A stretch of DNA of 5,018 nt from Propionibacteriaceae bacterium (GTDB lineage Bacteria; Actinomycetota; Actinomycetes; Propionibacteriales; Propionibacteriaceae), in the NCBI GenBank assembly GCA_021323255.1, contig JAJTCL010000366.1, forward strand, positions 1 through 5,018, given 5' to 3'. Positions within the stretch are counted from its first letter, which is position 1, and every line of letters begins with the position of its first letter. Positions 1 through 5,018 of the stretch are shown here, in pieces. The position numbers and the translations under genes are program-made. The notes beneath the pieces were generated by a model. That model made no database searches. It saw only the letters and a program-made list of their open reading frames with translations, and had not been told where the DNA came from.

Positions 1-656
1 CAGAGATCCACGACGTGATGGATGTCCTGTGGCAACCGATGTACCGCGACATCCTCGTTCAGAAGATTCTGCCGCTGGCCCCTGGGTTGGTGGAGAAGCT
101 TGAGCGTGGCACCCGAGTCGCCGACGTGGCCTGCGGCGCTGGCAACGGGACGCTTGTGCTGGCGGACCGGTTTCCGAACTCGACCTTCGTCGGGTACGAC
201 CTGGACGCCGAGGCCATCGCGGTTGCGCGCTCCCGGGCGGAAGGGCTGAGCAACGTCTCTTTCGAGGTGGCGGATGCGGCGGCGCTAGCCTCTGACCAGC
301 CGTTCGGTGCCGCGTTCGTTTTCAACGCCGTACATGACCAGGCCCGACCGCTCGAGGTGCTCAGATCCGTTCAGTCGATCTTGGAGCTTGGAGGCACCTT
401 CCTGATGAACGAGCCTCGCATCTCCAGCAACCTCGAAGACAACATCGACAACCCAGTCGCCCCGATGACGTACGCCATCAGCCTGCTGCACTGCATGACG
501 GTGTCCCTTGCTGATGGCGGAGCCGGGCTCGGGACCGGCTGGGGCGAGCAAGTTGCCCTCGCGCTGCTGTCCAATGCGGGCTTCGGTCCGGTGGAGGTGC
601 ACGACGCCCCGGGTGACCCCGGCAACGCGATCTTTGTCACCCACCGCCCGGGATGA
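1..656 (+). CDS. SAM-dependent methyltransferase, C-terminal part (5' end outside window)
   Basis: This is the end of a class I (Rossmann-fold) S-adenosylmethionine-dependent methyltransferase. The reading frame is open from base 3 (Glu-Ile-His-Asp) before any start codon, so the GTG at 15 and ATG at 18 are probably internal. Numbering from codon 15, SAM motif I is VADVACGAGNG (residues 35-45), the acidic ribose-binding position is in GYDLD (60-64), and VADA (85-88) is the next SAM-contact motif. HDQARP (107-112), LEDN (140-143) and the GLGTGWGE segment (171-178) match my memory of the Rv2258c-like family. Those proteins are about 350 aa with an N-terminal winged-helix domain, which would lie upstream of this window. 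The methyl acceptor cannot be read from the sequence. It ends with TGA at 654-656, convergent with the epoxide hydrolase gene. Methyltransferase fold is near certain; the subfamily is recalled, not searched. Confidence 0.9.
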   Translation, partial: EIHDVMDVLWQPMYRDILVQKILPLAPGLVEKLERGTRVADVACGAGNGTLVLADRFPNSTFVGYDLDAEAIAVARSRAEGLSNVSFEVADAAALASDQPFGAAFVFNAVHDQARPLEVLRSVQSILELGGTFLMNEPRISSNLEDNIDNPVAPMTYAISLLHCMTVSLADGGAGLGTGWGEQVALALLSNAGFGPVEVHDAPGDPGNAIFVTHRPG

Positions 657-684
657 GGCCCTTCCGAAACGCTCGCCCTGTTTC

Positions 685-743
685 TGCATCACCAGTGAGC
701 AGAAACCGCGTCATCGGATCGTCTCGGCGTCACTCGTGATGCA
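685..743. repeat. Imperfect inverted repeat in the convergent gap
   Basis: TGCATCACCAGTGA (685-698) and TCACTCGTGATGCA (730-743) are reverse complements at 13 of 14 positions, with one C/C mismatch, separated by 31 nt. It lies between two convergent genes, 29 bases after the methyltransferase stop codon. No T-run follows on either strand, so it is not a classical intrinsic terminator. It could form a long-loop hairpin, act as a protein-binding palindrome, or be the remnant of a small mobile repeat. The function is unknown. Confidence 0.55.
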
Positions 744-803
744 AATTCAGGGCGGGCGTGCAGTACCTCCTCCCAGGTTGCCTGCGCAGGTCGCGCGATG
801 GTG

Positions 804-817
804 CCTGGTAGGCCAGG
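804..817 (-). terminator. Weak candidate terminator hairpin after the epoxide hydrolase gene
   Basis: On the minus strand, CCTGG, loop CCTA, CCAGG forms a 5-bp stem starting 8 nt after the epoxide hydrolase stop codon (TAG, 826-828). There is no downstream T-tract. The position is right for a terminator and actinobacterial terminators often lack a T-tract, but a 5-bp stem arises easily by chance in GC-rich DNA. Confidence 0.22.
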
Positions 818-825
818 AACAACGC

Positions 826-1992
826 CTAGTTGGCGCCGTCCCGATCGGAGACAGCTGAACTGAAGAACGTGCGGAGGTCACCCACAACCAGGTCGGGTAC
901 TTCCAGAGCGGCATAGTGGCCACCCCTGTCGAACTCAGACCAGTGAACGATGTTGGCGTTGTCGCGCTCGGCGAGTGGTCGGATGGTTTGGAAGTCGTGG
1001 GCGAACACCGCTACACCGATTCGTCCCTGGCTCACCGCTGGCTTGGCGCCGGAGTGGGCCTCGCTGTAGTGATAGCGGACCGCGGTCGCAGAAGTGTTGG
1101 TGAGCCAGTACAGCGACACCTGAGTGAGGACTTGATCCACCGTGACCAGACTGGTCCCGTTGCCGAAGTTCTCGAAGAGCTCGTTGTAGGCGAGTTGACC
1201 CACTGGTGAGTCCGAGAGCGCTGCGGCGATGGTCTGGGGACGGGTGCCGTTCATCTGGTTGTAGCCGCCGACCGACTGGAACCAGCCGAGGAACTCCAGG
1301 GCCGCGTACTCCTTGGGGCCGAATCCCTCGAACTCGCTCTCCTCACCCGACGGGAAGGAGAAAAGCTGCAGCACGTGTGCCCCGAGGAAGCCGGGTGGGT
1401 TCAGCACGGCCAGCTCACGGGAGATCATTGCGCCGCCGTCGCTGCCGTGTGCGCCGTAGGACTCATATCCCAGCCTGCGCATGAGCGTGTCGTAGGTCTG
1501 GGCGACTCGTGCCATGGTCCAGCCCTCGCCCACGAGCGGGGTGCTGAAGCCATAGCCGGGCGTAGACGGAATCACGACGTGGAAGGCATCCTCGGCCCGG
1601 CCGCCGTAGGCAGCTGGATCGGTGAGCGGACCGATCATGTCGAGGAACTCAGCGAAAGACCCGGGATATGTGTGCGCGAGCAGCAATGGGGTGGCGTCGG
1701 GCTCGCTGGATCGGACATGGACGAAATGCAGCGTCTGATCGTCGATCTCCGTCACGAAGTTTGGGACGGAATTCATCCGGGCCTCCTGCCCGCGCCAGTC
1801 GAACTGCTGCCAGGCAGTGATCATCTTCTGGAGGTACGCGACCGGGGTGCCATAGTCCCAGCTGTCCGCGGGTGCCGCAACCGGATAGCGGGTGTTGGCC
1901 AGGCGTTGCTGCAGGTCGTCGAGCGCCTCCTGGGGAATCGTGACGGTGAAGGGATGGATGGTGCCGGTTTGGCCGGCTGCTGTGGTGGTCAT
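826..1992 (-). CDS. Epoxide hydrolase, EHN-domain alpha/beta hydrolase
   Basis: Predicted to hydrolyse an epoxide to a vicinal diol through an aspartyl-ester intermediate; cytosolic, with no signal peptide visible. At 388 aa it fits the microsomal-type (EHN) epoxide hydrolase family. The N-terminal EHN region spans about residues 11-125, with the typical FDWR at 64-67. The oxyanion motif is HTYPGS (107-112) where HGWPGS is more usual. The nucleophile elbow is GSDGG (183-187) with Asp185 as probable nucleophile. The cap domain contains a DSPVGQLAYNELFE segment. His359 in GGHYAALE is the catalytic base and Asp333 in HDF the likely charge-relay acid, so the triad looks complete. The ATG at 1990-1992 is chosen because the protein begins just before the EHN domain and a possible leaderless promoter sits directly upstream. 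It is divergent from the WYL regulator, which may control it. Dehalogenase activity cannot be excluded; the substrate is unknown. Confidence 0.93.
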   Translation of the reverse strand: MTTTAAGQTGTIHPFTVTIPQEALDDLQQRLANTRYPVAAPADSWDYGTPVAYLQKMITAWQQFDWRGQEARMNSVPNFVTEIDDQTLHFVHVRSSEPDATPLLLAHTYPGSFAEFLDMIGPLTDPAAYGGRAEDAFHVVIPSTPGYGFSTPLVGEGWTMARVAQTYDTLMRRLGYESYGAHGSDGGAMISRELAVLNPPGFLGAHVLQLFSFPSGEESEFEGFGPKEYAALEFLGWFQSVGGYNQMNGTRPQTIAAALSDSPVGQLAYNELFENFGNGTSLVTVDQVLTQVSLYWLTNTSATAVRYHYSEAHSGAKPAVSQGRIGVAVFAHDFQTIRPLAERDNANIVHWSEFDRGGHYAALEVPDLVVGDLRTFFSSAVSDRDGAN

Positions 1993-2056
1993 GTCTCGTA
2001 CGTTAGAGTCGGTTTAGGACGATTCCGTTCCGCTTTTTAGTCAAAGATCCAGTGAT
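1993..2056. promoter_or_regulatory. Divergent promoter/operator region of epoxide hydrolase and WYL genes
   Basis: This 64-bp gap must hold both outward promoters. It contains three same-strand TTAG words at 2003, 2014 and 2037, in the contexts TTAGAGTC, TTAGGAC and TTAGTC. They are 11 and 23 bp apart, close to one and two helical turns. A tandem TTCCGTTCCG lies at 2023-2032. An imperfect palindrome at 1993-2010, centred on ACGT, matches at 6 of 9 symmetric pairs. On the plus strand, TTTAGT (2036-2041) is a weak -10 candidate for the regulator. WYL regulators commonly control divergent neighbours, so an operator here is plausible, but which of these words it uses is not shown. Confidence 0.45.
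2000..2005 (-). promoter_or_regulatory. Candidate leaderless -10 element (TAACGT) of the epoxide hydrolase gene
   Basis: On the minus strand TAACGT fits the actinobacterial TANNNT -10 consensus. It ends 7 nt before the ATG at 1992, which is where transcription would start, so the mRNA would be leaderless. Consistent with this, no good Shine-Dalgarno sequence precedes the ATG (only CGAGAC). No convincing -35 is visible. TANNNT occurs often by chance, so the support comes from spacing and the missing ribosome binding site. Confidence 0.42.
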
Positions 2057-3016
2057 ATGCAGACCAGTTCCGGCCGACTGCTCGCCCTGCTCGGGCTACT
2101 ACAGTCACGCACGATGTGGAGCGGCGCCGAACTTGCGGAGCGGCTGGAGGTGAGTGGGCGTACGGTGCGCAAGGACATCGAACGCTTGCGGCAGCTCGAC
2201 TACCCCGTCGAGGCGGTTCGTGGTCCCGGCGGGTATTACCGGCTCGGGATCGGTGCGAAGCTGCCACCCCTGCTGCTCGACGACGAGGAGGCGGTTGCCG
2301 TCGCGGTCGGTCTCCGCGCGATCACCGGACTCAAGGGCGTCGAGGAGACCAGCGTTCGTGCCCTGGTCAAGTTGGAGGCCGTGCTCCCCCATCGGCTTCA
2401 GCTGCAGGTCAACGCCCTACGGAAAGCGGTGCAAGCCGGACCCGAGAACACCGGCACCAACGCACCTGACCCCGTGGTCGACGCCGGCCTGCTGATGTCG
2501 ATCGCTGCCGCGATTCGTGATCATCAGGAAGTGCGATTCGTGTATCGCGACGATGAGCGGCTCCAAGTCGAGCCGTACCGGCTGGTCAGCTGGCAGCGAC
2601 GCTGGTATCTCGTGGCCCGCGATGCCTCGAATTCGACCTGGTCCAGCTTCCGGCTCGACTGGATGCAGCTACGAACCCCTGGCGGCCGACGGTTCTCACC
2701 CGTCGGGCTGCCCGGCGGTGACTACCCGGCCTTTGTGCTGCGTACGACGGCTTTCGCCGGCTGGCACGTGCATGCCCGGATCACCGTCAACGCTTCCGCT
2801 GCGGAGGTTCTCAGCCGGATCAACCCCACCGTCGGCATCGTGGAAGCCATCGACGAGAACACCTGCGTCCTGGTCACTGGAGCCGATACCGTCGAGACGG
2901 TCGCGGTCTACATCGGCATGCTGGGACTCGACTTCACCGTGACCAAACCACCGGAGCTCCTGGCACACCTCAGGACAGTCGCGGAGCGTTACGCCAGAGC
3001 CGTTCCGGCAACGTAG
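2057..3016 (+). CDS. WYL-domain transcriptional regulator (HTH_11 / YafY-like)
   Basis: A DNA-binding regulator of 319 aa, the usual size for this family. The N-terminal helix-turn-helix (residues about 6-60) contains the pattern SGRTVRKDIERL (33-44), followed by the wing-like GPGGYYRL (56-63). A helical linker follows. The WYL domain (about 145-215) holds the literal Trp-Tyr-Leu in RRWYLVARD (181-189) and FRLDW (198-202), where the last position is more often Arg in FRLDR. A C-terminal WCX-type domain spans about 235-315. WYL domains are thought to sense small ligands or nucleic acids; the ligand here is unknown. The ATG at 2057 lies close before the HTH and lacks a clear Shine-Dalgarno sequence. 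Divergence from the epoxide hydrolase gene and the 26-bp gap to the VOC remnant suggest it controls one or both and perhaps itself. Confidence 0.93.
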   Translation: MQTSSGRLLALLGLLQSRTMWSGAELAERLEVSGRTVRKDIERLRQLDYPVEAVRGPGGYYRLGIGAKLPPLLLDDEEAVAVAVGLRAITGLKGVEETSVRALVKLEAVLPHRLQLQVNALRKAVQAGPENTGTNAPDPVVDAGLLMSIAAAIRDHQEVRFVYRDDERLQVEPYRLVSWQRRWYLVARDASNSTWSSFRLDWMQLRTPGGRRFSPVGLPGGDYPAFVLRTTAFAGWHVHARITVNASAAEVLSRINPTVGIVEAIDENTCVLVTGADTVETVAVYIGMLGLDFTVTKPPELLAHLRTVAERYARAVPAT

Positions 3017-3042
3017 CGACCTCGTCTGCAAACATTGCGAAC

Positions 3043-3352
3043 ATGCGTGACGCCACTGAACCGACCACACCAACTCTGCGTCAGGTCGTTCTGGACTGCG
3101 AAGATGCCCGCGCGCTCGCGGAGTTCTATCGACAACTGCTGGGCTTTCAATACCGCCCCGGCGACGAACCACCCGCAGATGCTGCACCTCGACACCACTG
3201 TGCCAACCCTGAGCGACCTGCAGGTCCAGCATCAGCGTGCGTTGGCTCTCGGCGCCCGCCTCCTCCGGGACCGATCTGATGACGAGATCGAGCCACTGTT
3301 TGTCTACGCGGATCCCGCAGGGCACCCGTTTTGCATCTTCGTAGGTACCTGA
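3043..3352 (+). pseudogene. VOC/glyoxalase-like family protein, disrupted by internal deletion and frame change
   Basis: Two pieces of one VOC domain lie in different frames. Frame A starts at ATG 3043 and encodes the first beta-alpha part, including LRQVVLDCEDARALAEFY and LLGFQYRPGDEPPAD (to about 3180). The second half is in frame B, from HPQMLHLDTTVP (3170 onward) through ALALGARLL to VYADPAGHPFCIF, ending at TGA 3350-3352. The central strands normally found between these pieces in related actinobacterial proteins, roughly 30-40 residues with a LAFQ-type motif and a PPTWP-type loop, are absent. Frame A alone runs on as unrelated sequence to 3279. The junction string CCACCCGCAGATG (3169-3181) reads sensibly in both frames, which points to deletion between short direct repeats. 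VOC proteins bind metals and act in detoxification, antibiotic resistance or dioxygenation; this copy should be inactive. The missing length is recalled from family members, not measured. Confidence 0.8.
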
Positions 3353-3661
3353 CGAGCTGCGAGCGACGACGACGGGGGCGGATTCTCGATGTTCGCGCCG
3401 CCGATCTCCCAACAAACGTGCGAGCGCAGCGAGCACCAGCCCCAGTGGCGAGCTGTGTGCAGGAGGAGATGGCGGAACAACGCTTTTCTGTTCCGCCAGA
3501 TCCGACGAAGACGGCGGCAAGCCAGCGAACATCGCAGCGAGCGGAGCGAGCAATCAAACAAAGCGCGATGTGCGGAGCGGCTCCAAAAGCGCATGGTGTG
3601 CTGGCTAGCCCCTCAGCCCTGCGTAGCGTGGATGCAGCCCACCTGCTAGGAGAAGCAATCC
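3353..3661. other. 309-bp intergenic stretch with repeats, no convincing gene
   Basis: Between the VOC remnant and the DoxX gene I see no supported coding sequence. An open frame runs through it on the plus strand into the DoxX region, but it is low-complexity, overlaps a real gene and has a badly spaced ribosome site (AGGAGG at 3461-3466, only 2 nt before ATG 3469). The stretch holds a 10-bp hairpin (3470-3498). GCAGCGAGC occurs at 3426-3434 and 3534-3542, with the variant GGAGCGAGC at 3543-3551. There is also an ACATCGC/GCGATGT inverted pair (3529-3535 and 3565-3571) and a palindromic GGAGCGGCTCC (3574-3584). This resembles a multi-copy intergenic repeat more than a gene. The DoxX promoter should lie near its right end; TAGCGT (3624-3629) fits TANNNT weakly. 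Confidence 0.6.
3470..3498. repeat. Perfect 10-bp stem-loop (TGGCGGAACA / TGTTCCGCCA)
   Basis: TGGCGGAACA (3470-3479) and TGTTCCGCCA (3489-3498) are perfectly complementary around a 9-nt loop, ACGCTTTTC. It lies 117 nt after the VOC stop codon and 163 nt before the DoxX start. It could terminate transcription from the WYL-VOC side, but no T-run follows. The arms contain GGAACA/TGTTCC, yet the 9-nt gap is too long for the actinobacterial SOS (LexA) box. It may be the core of an interspersed repeat. Confidence 0.6.
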
Positions 3662-4153
3662 ATGGCCAGCTTCCTGAGTTTCCTGCAGAGTTTCGGCCTG
3701 CTTGTTGCCCGGCTGGGACTTGGCGGCATCCTGTTGTTGCACGGCTGGATGCGTTGGAACGCCGGCGTTCCGGAACAAATCGATTACCTGACCCAGTTCC
3801 GGACTCCGTACGCGGAGGTGGCGGCGTGGGGCTCCATCATCTTCGAGCTCGTTGGCGGTGTGCTGCTCATCGTTGGTGCGTTGACCCGGCTGGTCGGCCT
3901 AGGAGTGCTCATCGAGCAGATCCTGATCATCGCCTACACCAACTGGTACAAATGGCCGCCGACCTTGCTCAATGCCGACGGCACGTACAAAGGTGGCTAC
4001 GAGTACAACGTGGCCCTTGGCTTGCTCGGCCTGCTGCTGTTCGTGATGGGCGCGGGCGCCGTCTCCATCGACCGGTTGTTCCGGCGTAAGAAGCCACCGC
4101 TTGAGGATGAAGATGAATACGCGGCGCAAACCACCACCCGGGCTACAATGTGA
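3662..4153 (+). CDS. DoxX-family inner-membrane protein
   Basis: A 163-aa membrane protein with the four-helix layout of the DoxX family. The segments are at about residues 7-27, 53-72, 76-93 and 114-134. Family hallmarks include the first helix with ARLGLGGILLLHGWMRW (16-32) and the second with FELVGGVLLIVGALTRL (61-77). The stretch with WYKWPP (95-100) and GGYEYNVAL (111-119) between helices 3 and 4 is also typical. A basic patch RRKK (141-144) followed by an acidic EDEDE (148-152) tail probably faces the cytoplasm by the positive-inside rule. The start is well supported: AGGAG (3648-3652) sits 9 nt before ATG. DoxX proteins are linked to oxidoreductase complexes in the membrane; in mycobacteria DoxX works with superoxide dismutase and a thiosulfate sulfurtransferase. 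No such partner is visible here, so the actual role is unknown. It ends 87 bp before the response regulator. Confidence 0.88.
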   Translation: MASFLSFLQSFGLLVARLGLGGILLLHGWMRWNAGVPEQIDYLTQFRTPYAEVAAWGSIIFELVGGVLLIVGALTRLVGLGVLIEQILIIAYTNWYKWPPTLLNADGTYKGGYEYNVALGLLGLLLFVMGAGAVSIDRLFRRKKPPLEDEDEYAAQTTTRATM

Positions 4154-4158
4154 TCTGC

Positions 4159-4197
4159 CCACAGCAATCACAGATAGATTCACAGGGAAGCCACAGC
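4159..4197 (+). promoter_or_regulatory. Array of four CACAG-centred heptamers, candidate PhoP-type box
   Basis: Four same-strand heptamers occur in 39 bp: CCACAGC (4159-4165), TCACAGA (4168-4174), TCACAGG (4180-4186) and CCACAGC (4191-4197). The last two are separated by exactly 4 nt (11-bp period); the others have 9- and 12-bp periods. The known binding box of Mycobacterium tuberculosis PhoP is two TCACAGC copies separated by 4 nt, so the last pair matches in form and nearly in sequence. The array lies 44 bp upstream of a gene for a PhoP-like response regulator, so the encoded protein is the obvious candidate binder. Autoregulation is inferred. Confidence 0.6.
4175..4180 (+). promoter_or_regulatory. 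Possible -10 element (TAGATT) for the response regulator operon
   Basis: TAGATT fits TANNNT and matches TATAAT at 4 of 6 positions. It would give a leader of roughly 50 nt. It sits between the second and third heptamers of the CACAG array, so regulator binding there would block polymerase. No convincing -35 is visible about 17 bp upstream (4152-4157), so this is a weak call. Confidence 0.25.
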
Positions 4198-4240
4198 TAG
4201 CGCATAGAGCTTTTGTGAGATCGGATGTCAGGCTGGGCGC

Positions 4241-4978
4241 ATGATTCGCACTGATGGCACCACGGCACCCCTCACCCGCCCCGACGGCACGCCCATCCGG
4301 GTTCTCGCGGTCGACGACGAGTCCAGCTTGACCGAGCTGTTGTCGATGGCTATGCGATACGAGGGCTGGCAGGTCGCCACTGCGGCCTCAGGCGGTCAGG
4401 CCGTGAAAGTGGCCCGGGAGACCAGACCTGATGCGATTGTGCTGGACATGATGCTGCCCGATTTCGATGGGCTCGAAGTGATGCGACGCATCCGGGCTGA
4501 GGATCCCAACGTTCCGGTGATCTTCCTCACCGCAAAGGACTCAGTGGAAGATCGCATCGGCGGCCTCACCGCCGGCGGTGACGACTACGTCACCAAACCG
4601 TTCAGCCTGGAGGAGGTCATCGCCCGGTTACGTGCGCTGCTGCGCCGTAGCGGCGCCGCGCTCGCCAGGAGCGACTCGACGCTGGTGGTGGGCGACCTGA
4701 CACTGGACGAGGACAGCCATGAGGTGCGTCGTGGCGGCGTTGAGATCCAATTGACCGCTACCGAGTTCGAGCTGCTGCGTTATCTGATGCGCAACCCGCG
4801 CCGAGTGCTCAGCAAGGCACAAATCCTGGACCGAGTGTGGAACTACGACTTCGGCGGTCAAGCGAACGTCGTCGAACTCTACATCTCCTATCTCCGTAAG
4901 AAGATCGACGCCAACCGACCGCCGATGATTCACACTCTGCGTGGCGCCGGCTATGTGCTGCGCCCGGCCGCTACATGA
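4241..4978 (+). CDS. OmpR/PhoP-family two-component response regulator
   Basis: A 245-aa cytoplasmic response regulator and transcription factor. The receiver domain (residues about 19-135) has the acidic pair Asp25-Asp26, phospho-acceptor Asp69 in VLDMMLPD, switch Thr97 in FLTAKD, and Lys119 in DDYVTKPF. The C-terminal winged-helix DNA-binding domain (about 148-242) has LTATEFELLRYL (171-182), the recognition-helix region with NVVELYISYLRKKID (209-223), and the wing HTLRGAGYVLR (231-241). All key residues are present, so it should be functional. The sequence strongly resembles mycobacterial PhoP and TcrX; I cannot decide between them without alignment, so no symbol is given. An 18-residue N-terminal extension precedes the receiver, as in PhoP. 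ATG 4241 has no strong Shine-Dalgarno sequence. The next gene overlaps by ATGA and is probably the cognate kinase. The upstream heptamer array suggests autoregulation. Confidence 0.95.
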   Translation: MIRTDGTTAPLTRPDGTPIRVLAVDDESSLTELLSMAMRYEGWQVATAASGGQAVKVARETRPDAIVLDMMLPDFDGLEVMRRIRAEDPNVPVIFLTAKDSVEDRIGGLTAGGDDYVTKPFSLEEVIARLRALLRRSGAALARSDSTLVVGDLTLDEDSHEVRRGGVEIQLTATEFELLRYLMRNPRRVLSKAQILDRVWNYDFGGQANVVELYISYLRKKIDANRPPMIHTLRGAGYVLRPAAT

Positions 4979-5018
4979 GCGATACGCCCACCGGCCAACC
5001 GAACCCGGGCGCCATTGC
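4975..5018 (+). CDS. Start of the next gene, probably the partner sensor histidine kinase (3' end outside window)
   Basis: Only 14 full codons are visible, beginning MSDTPTGQPNPGAI. The ATG at 4975 overlaps the response regulator stop codon (ATGA), a typical sign of translational coupling in one operon. The residues seen are polar and Pro/Gly-rich, as in the short cytoplasmic leader before the first membrane helix of many kinases, but they carry no diagnostic motif. The kinase assignment rests entirely on gene order after an OmpR-type regulator. Confidence 0.6.
   Translation, partial: MSDTPTGQPNPGAI

Noticed and set aside
1375..2040. Open frame of 221 codons on the plus strand opposite the epoxide hydrolase gene
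   Set aside because: It mirrors the codon positions of a well-supported gene, has no recognisable domain, and long antisense frames are common in GC-rich coding DNA.
3043..3352. Programmed ribosomal frameshift joining the two VOC halves
   Set aside because: No slippery heptamer is visible at the junction and the joined product would still lack the centre of the VOC domain.
3471..3497. LexA/SOS box (GGAACA ... TGTTCC)
   Set aside because: The half-sites are separated by 9 nt, whereas actinobacterial SOS boxes have a short central gap of about 4 nt.
2696..3553. Open frame of 285 codons on the minus strand across the WYL end, VOC remnant and island
   Set aside because: It is opposite a clear WYL C-terminal domain and VOC motifs, and its product has no recognisable family features.
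3331..4089. Open frame of 252 codons from the intergenic island across the DoxX gene
   Set aside because: It overlaps the DoxX gene in another frame, is rich in Arg/Ala without a domain, and its first ATG lies inside the VOC remnant. The inner ATG at 3469 has AGGAGG only 2 nt away.
1..5018. tRNA or rRNA genes, CRISPR arrays, insertion-sequence ends, phage genes
   Set aside because: Reading both strands I found no tRNA T-loop signature in a fitting context, no regularly spaced long repeats and no transposase or integrase motifs.

Overview
The window is GC-rich, densely coded DNA with actinobacterial traits. These are a Rv2258c-like methyltransferase end, an EHN-type epoxide hydrolase, a WYL regulator, PhoP/TcrX-like response-regulator sequence, TANNNT-type -10 elements and starts with weak or no Shine-Dalgarno sequence. 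A high-GC actinomycete is likely. The genus cannot be read from this sequence.

Layout. (1) Positions 1-656 (+): C-terminal part of a class I SAM methyltransferase, cut by the window edge. (2) Positions 657-825: convergent intergenic gap with a 14-position imperfect inverted repeat and a small hairpin just past the next gene. (3) Positions 826-1992 (-): complete epoxide hydrolase of 388 aa. It is divergent from (4) positions 2057-3016 (+), a complete WYL-domain regulator of 319 aa. Their shared 64-bp gap carries a candidate leaderless promoter and small repeats. (5) Positions 3043-3352 (+): a VOC/glyoxalase-like gene that appears to be a pseudogene. Its two halves lie in different frames and the middle of the domain is missing. 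(6) Positions 3353-3661: about 309 bp without a convincing gene, holding a 10-bp hairpin and repeated GCAGCGAGC-like words. (7) Positions 3662-4153 (+): DoxX-family membrane protein. (8) Positions 4154-4240: a short regulatory gap with four CACAG-centred heptamers. (9) Positions 4241-4978 (+): OmpR/PhoP-family response regulator. (10) Positions 4975-5018 (+): first codons of the next gene, probably the partner sensor kinase, overlapping by ATGA.

How the genes may work together. The epoxide hydrolase and WYL regulator look like a regulator-target pair, with the decayed VOC gene as a former third member. The response regulator and following gene look like a two-component operon. The heptamers in front of it resemble the direct-repeat box known for mycobacterial PhoP, which suggests autoregulation. 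Nothing here forms a clearly new multi-gene system. The most distinctive signals are the heptamer array and the VOC deletion scar.
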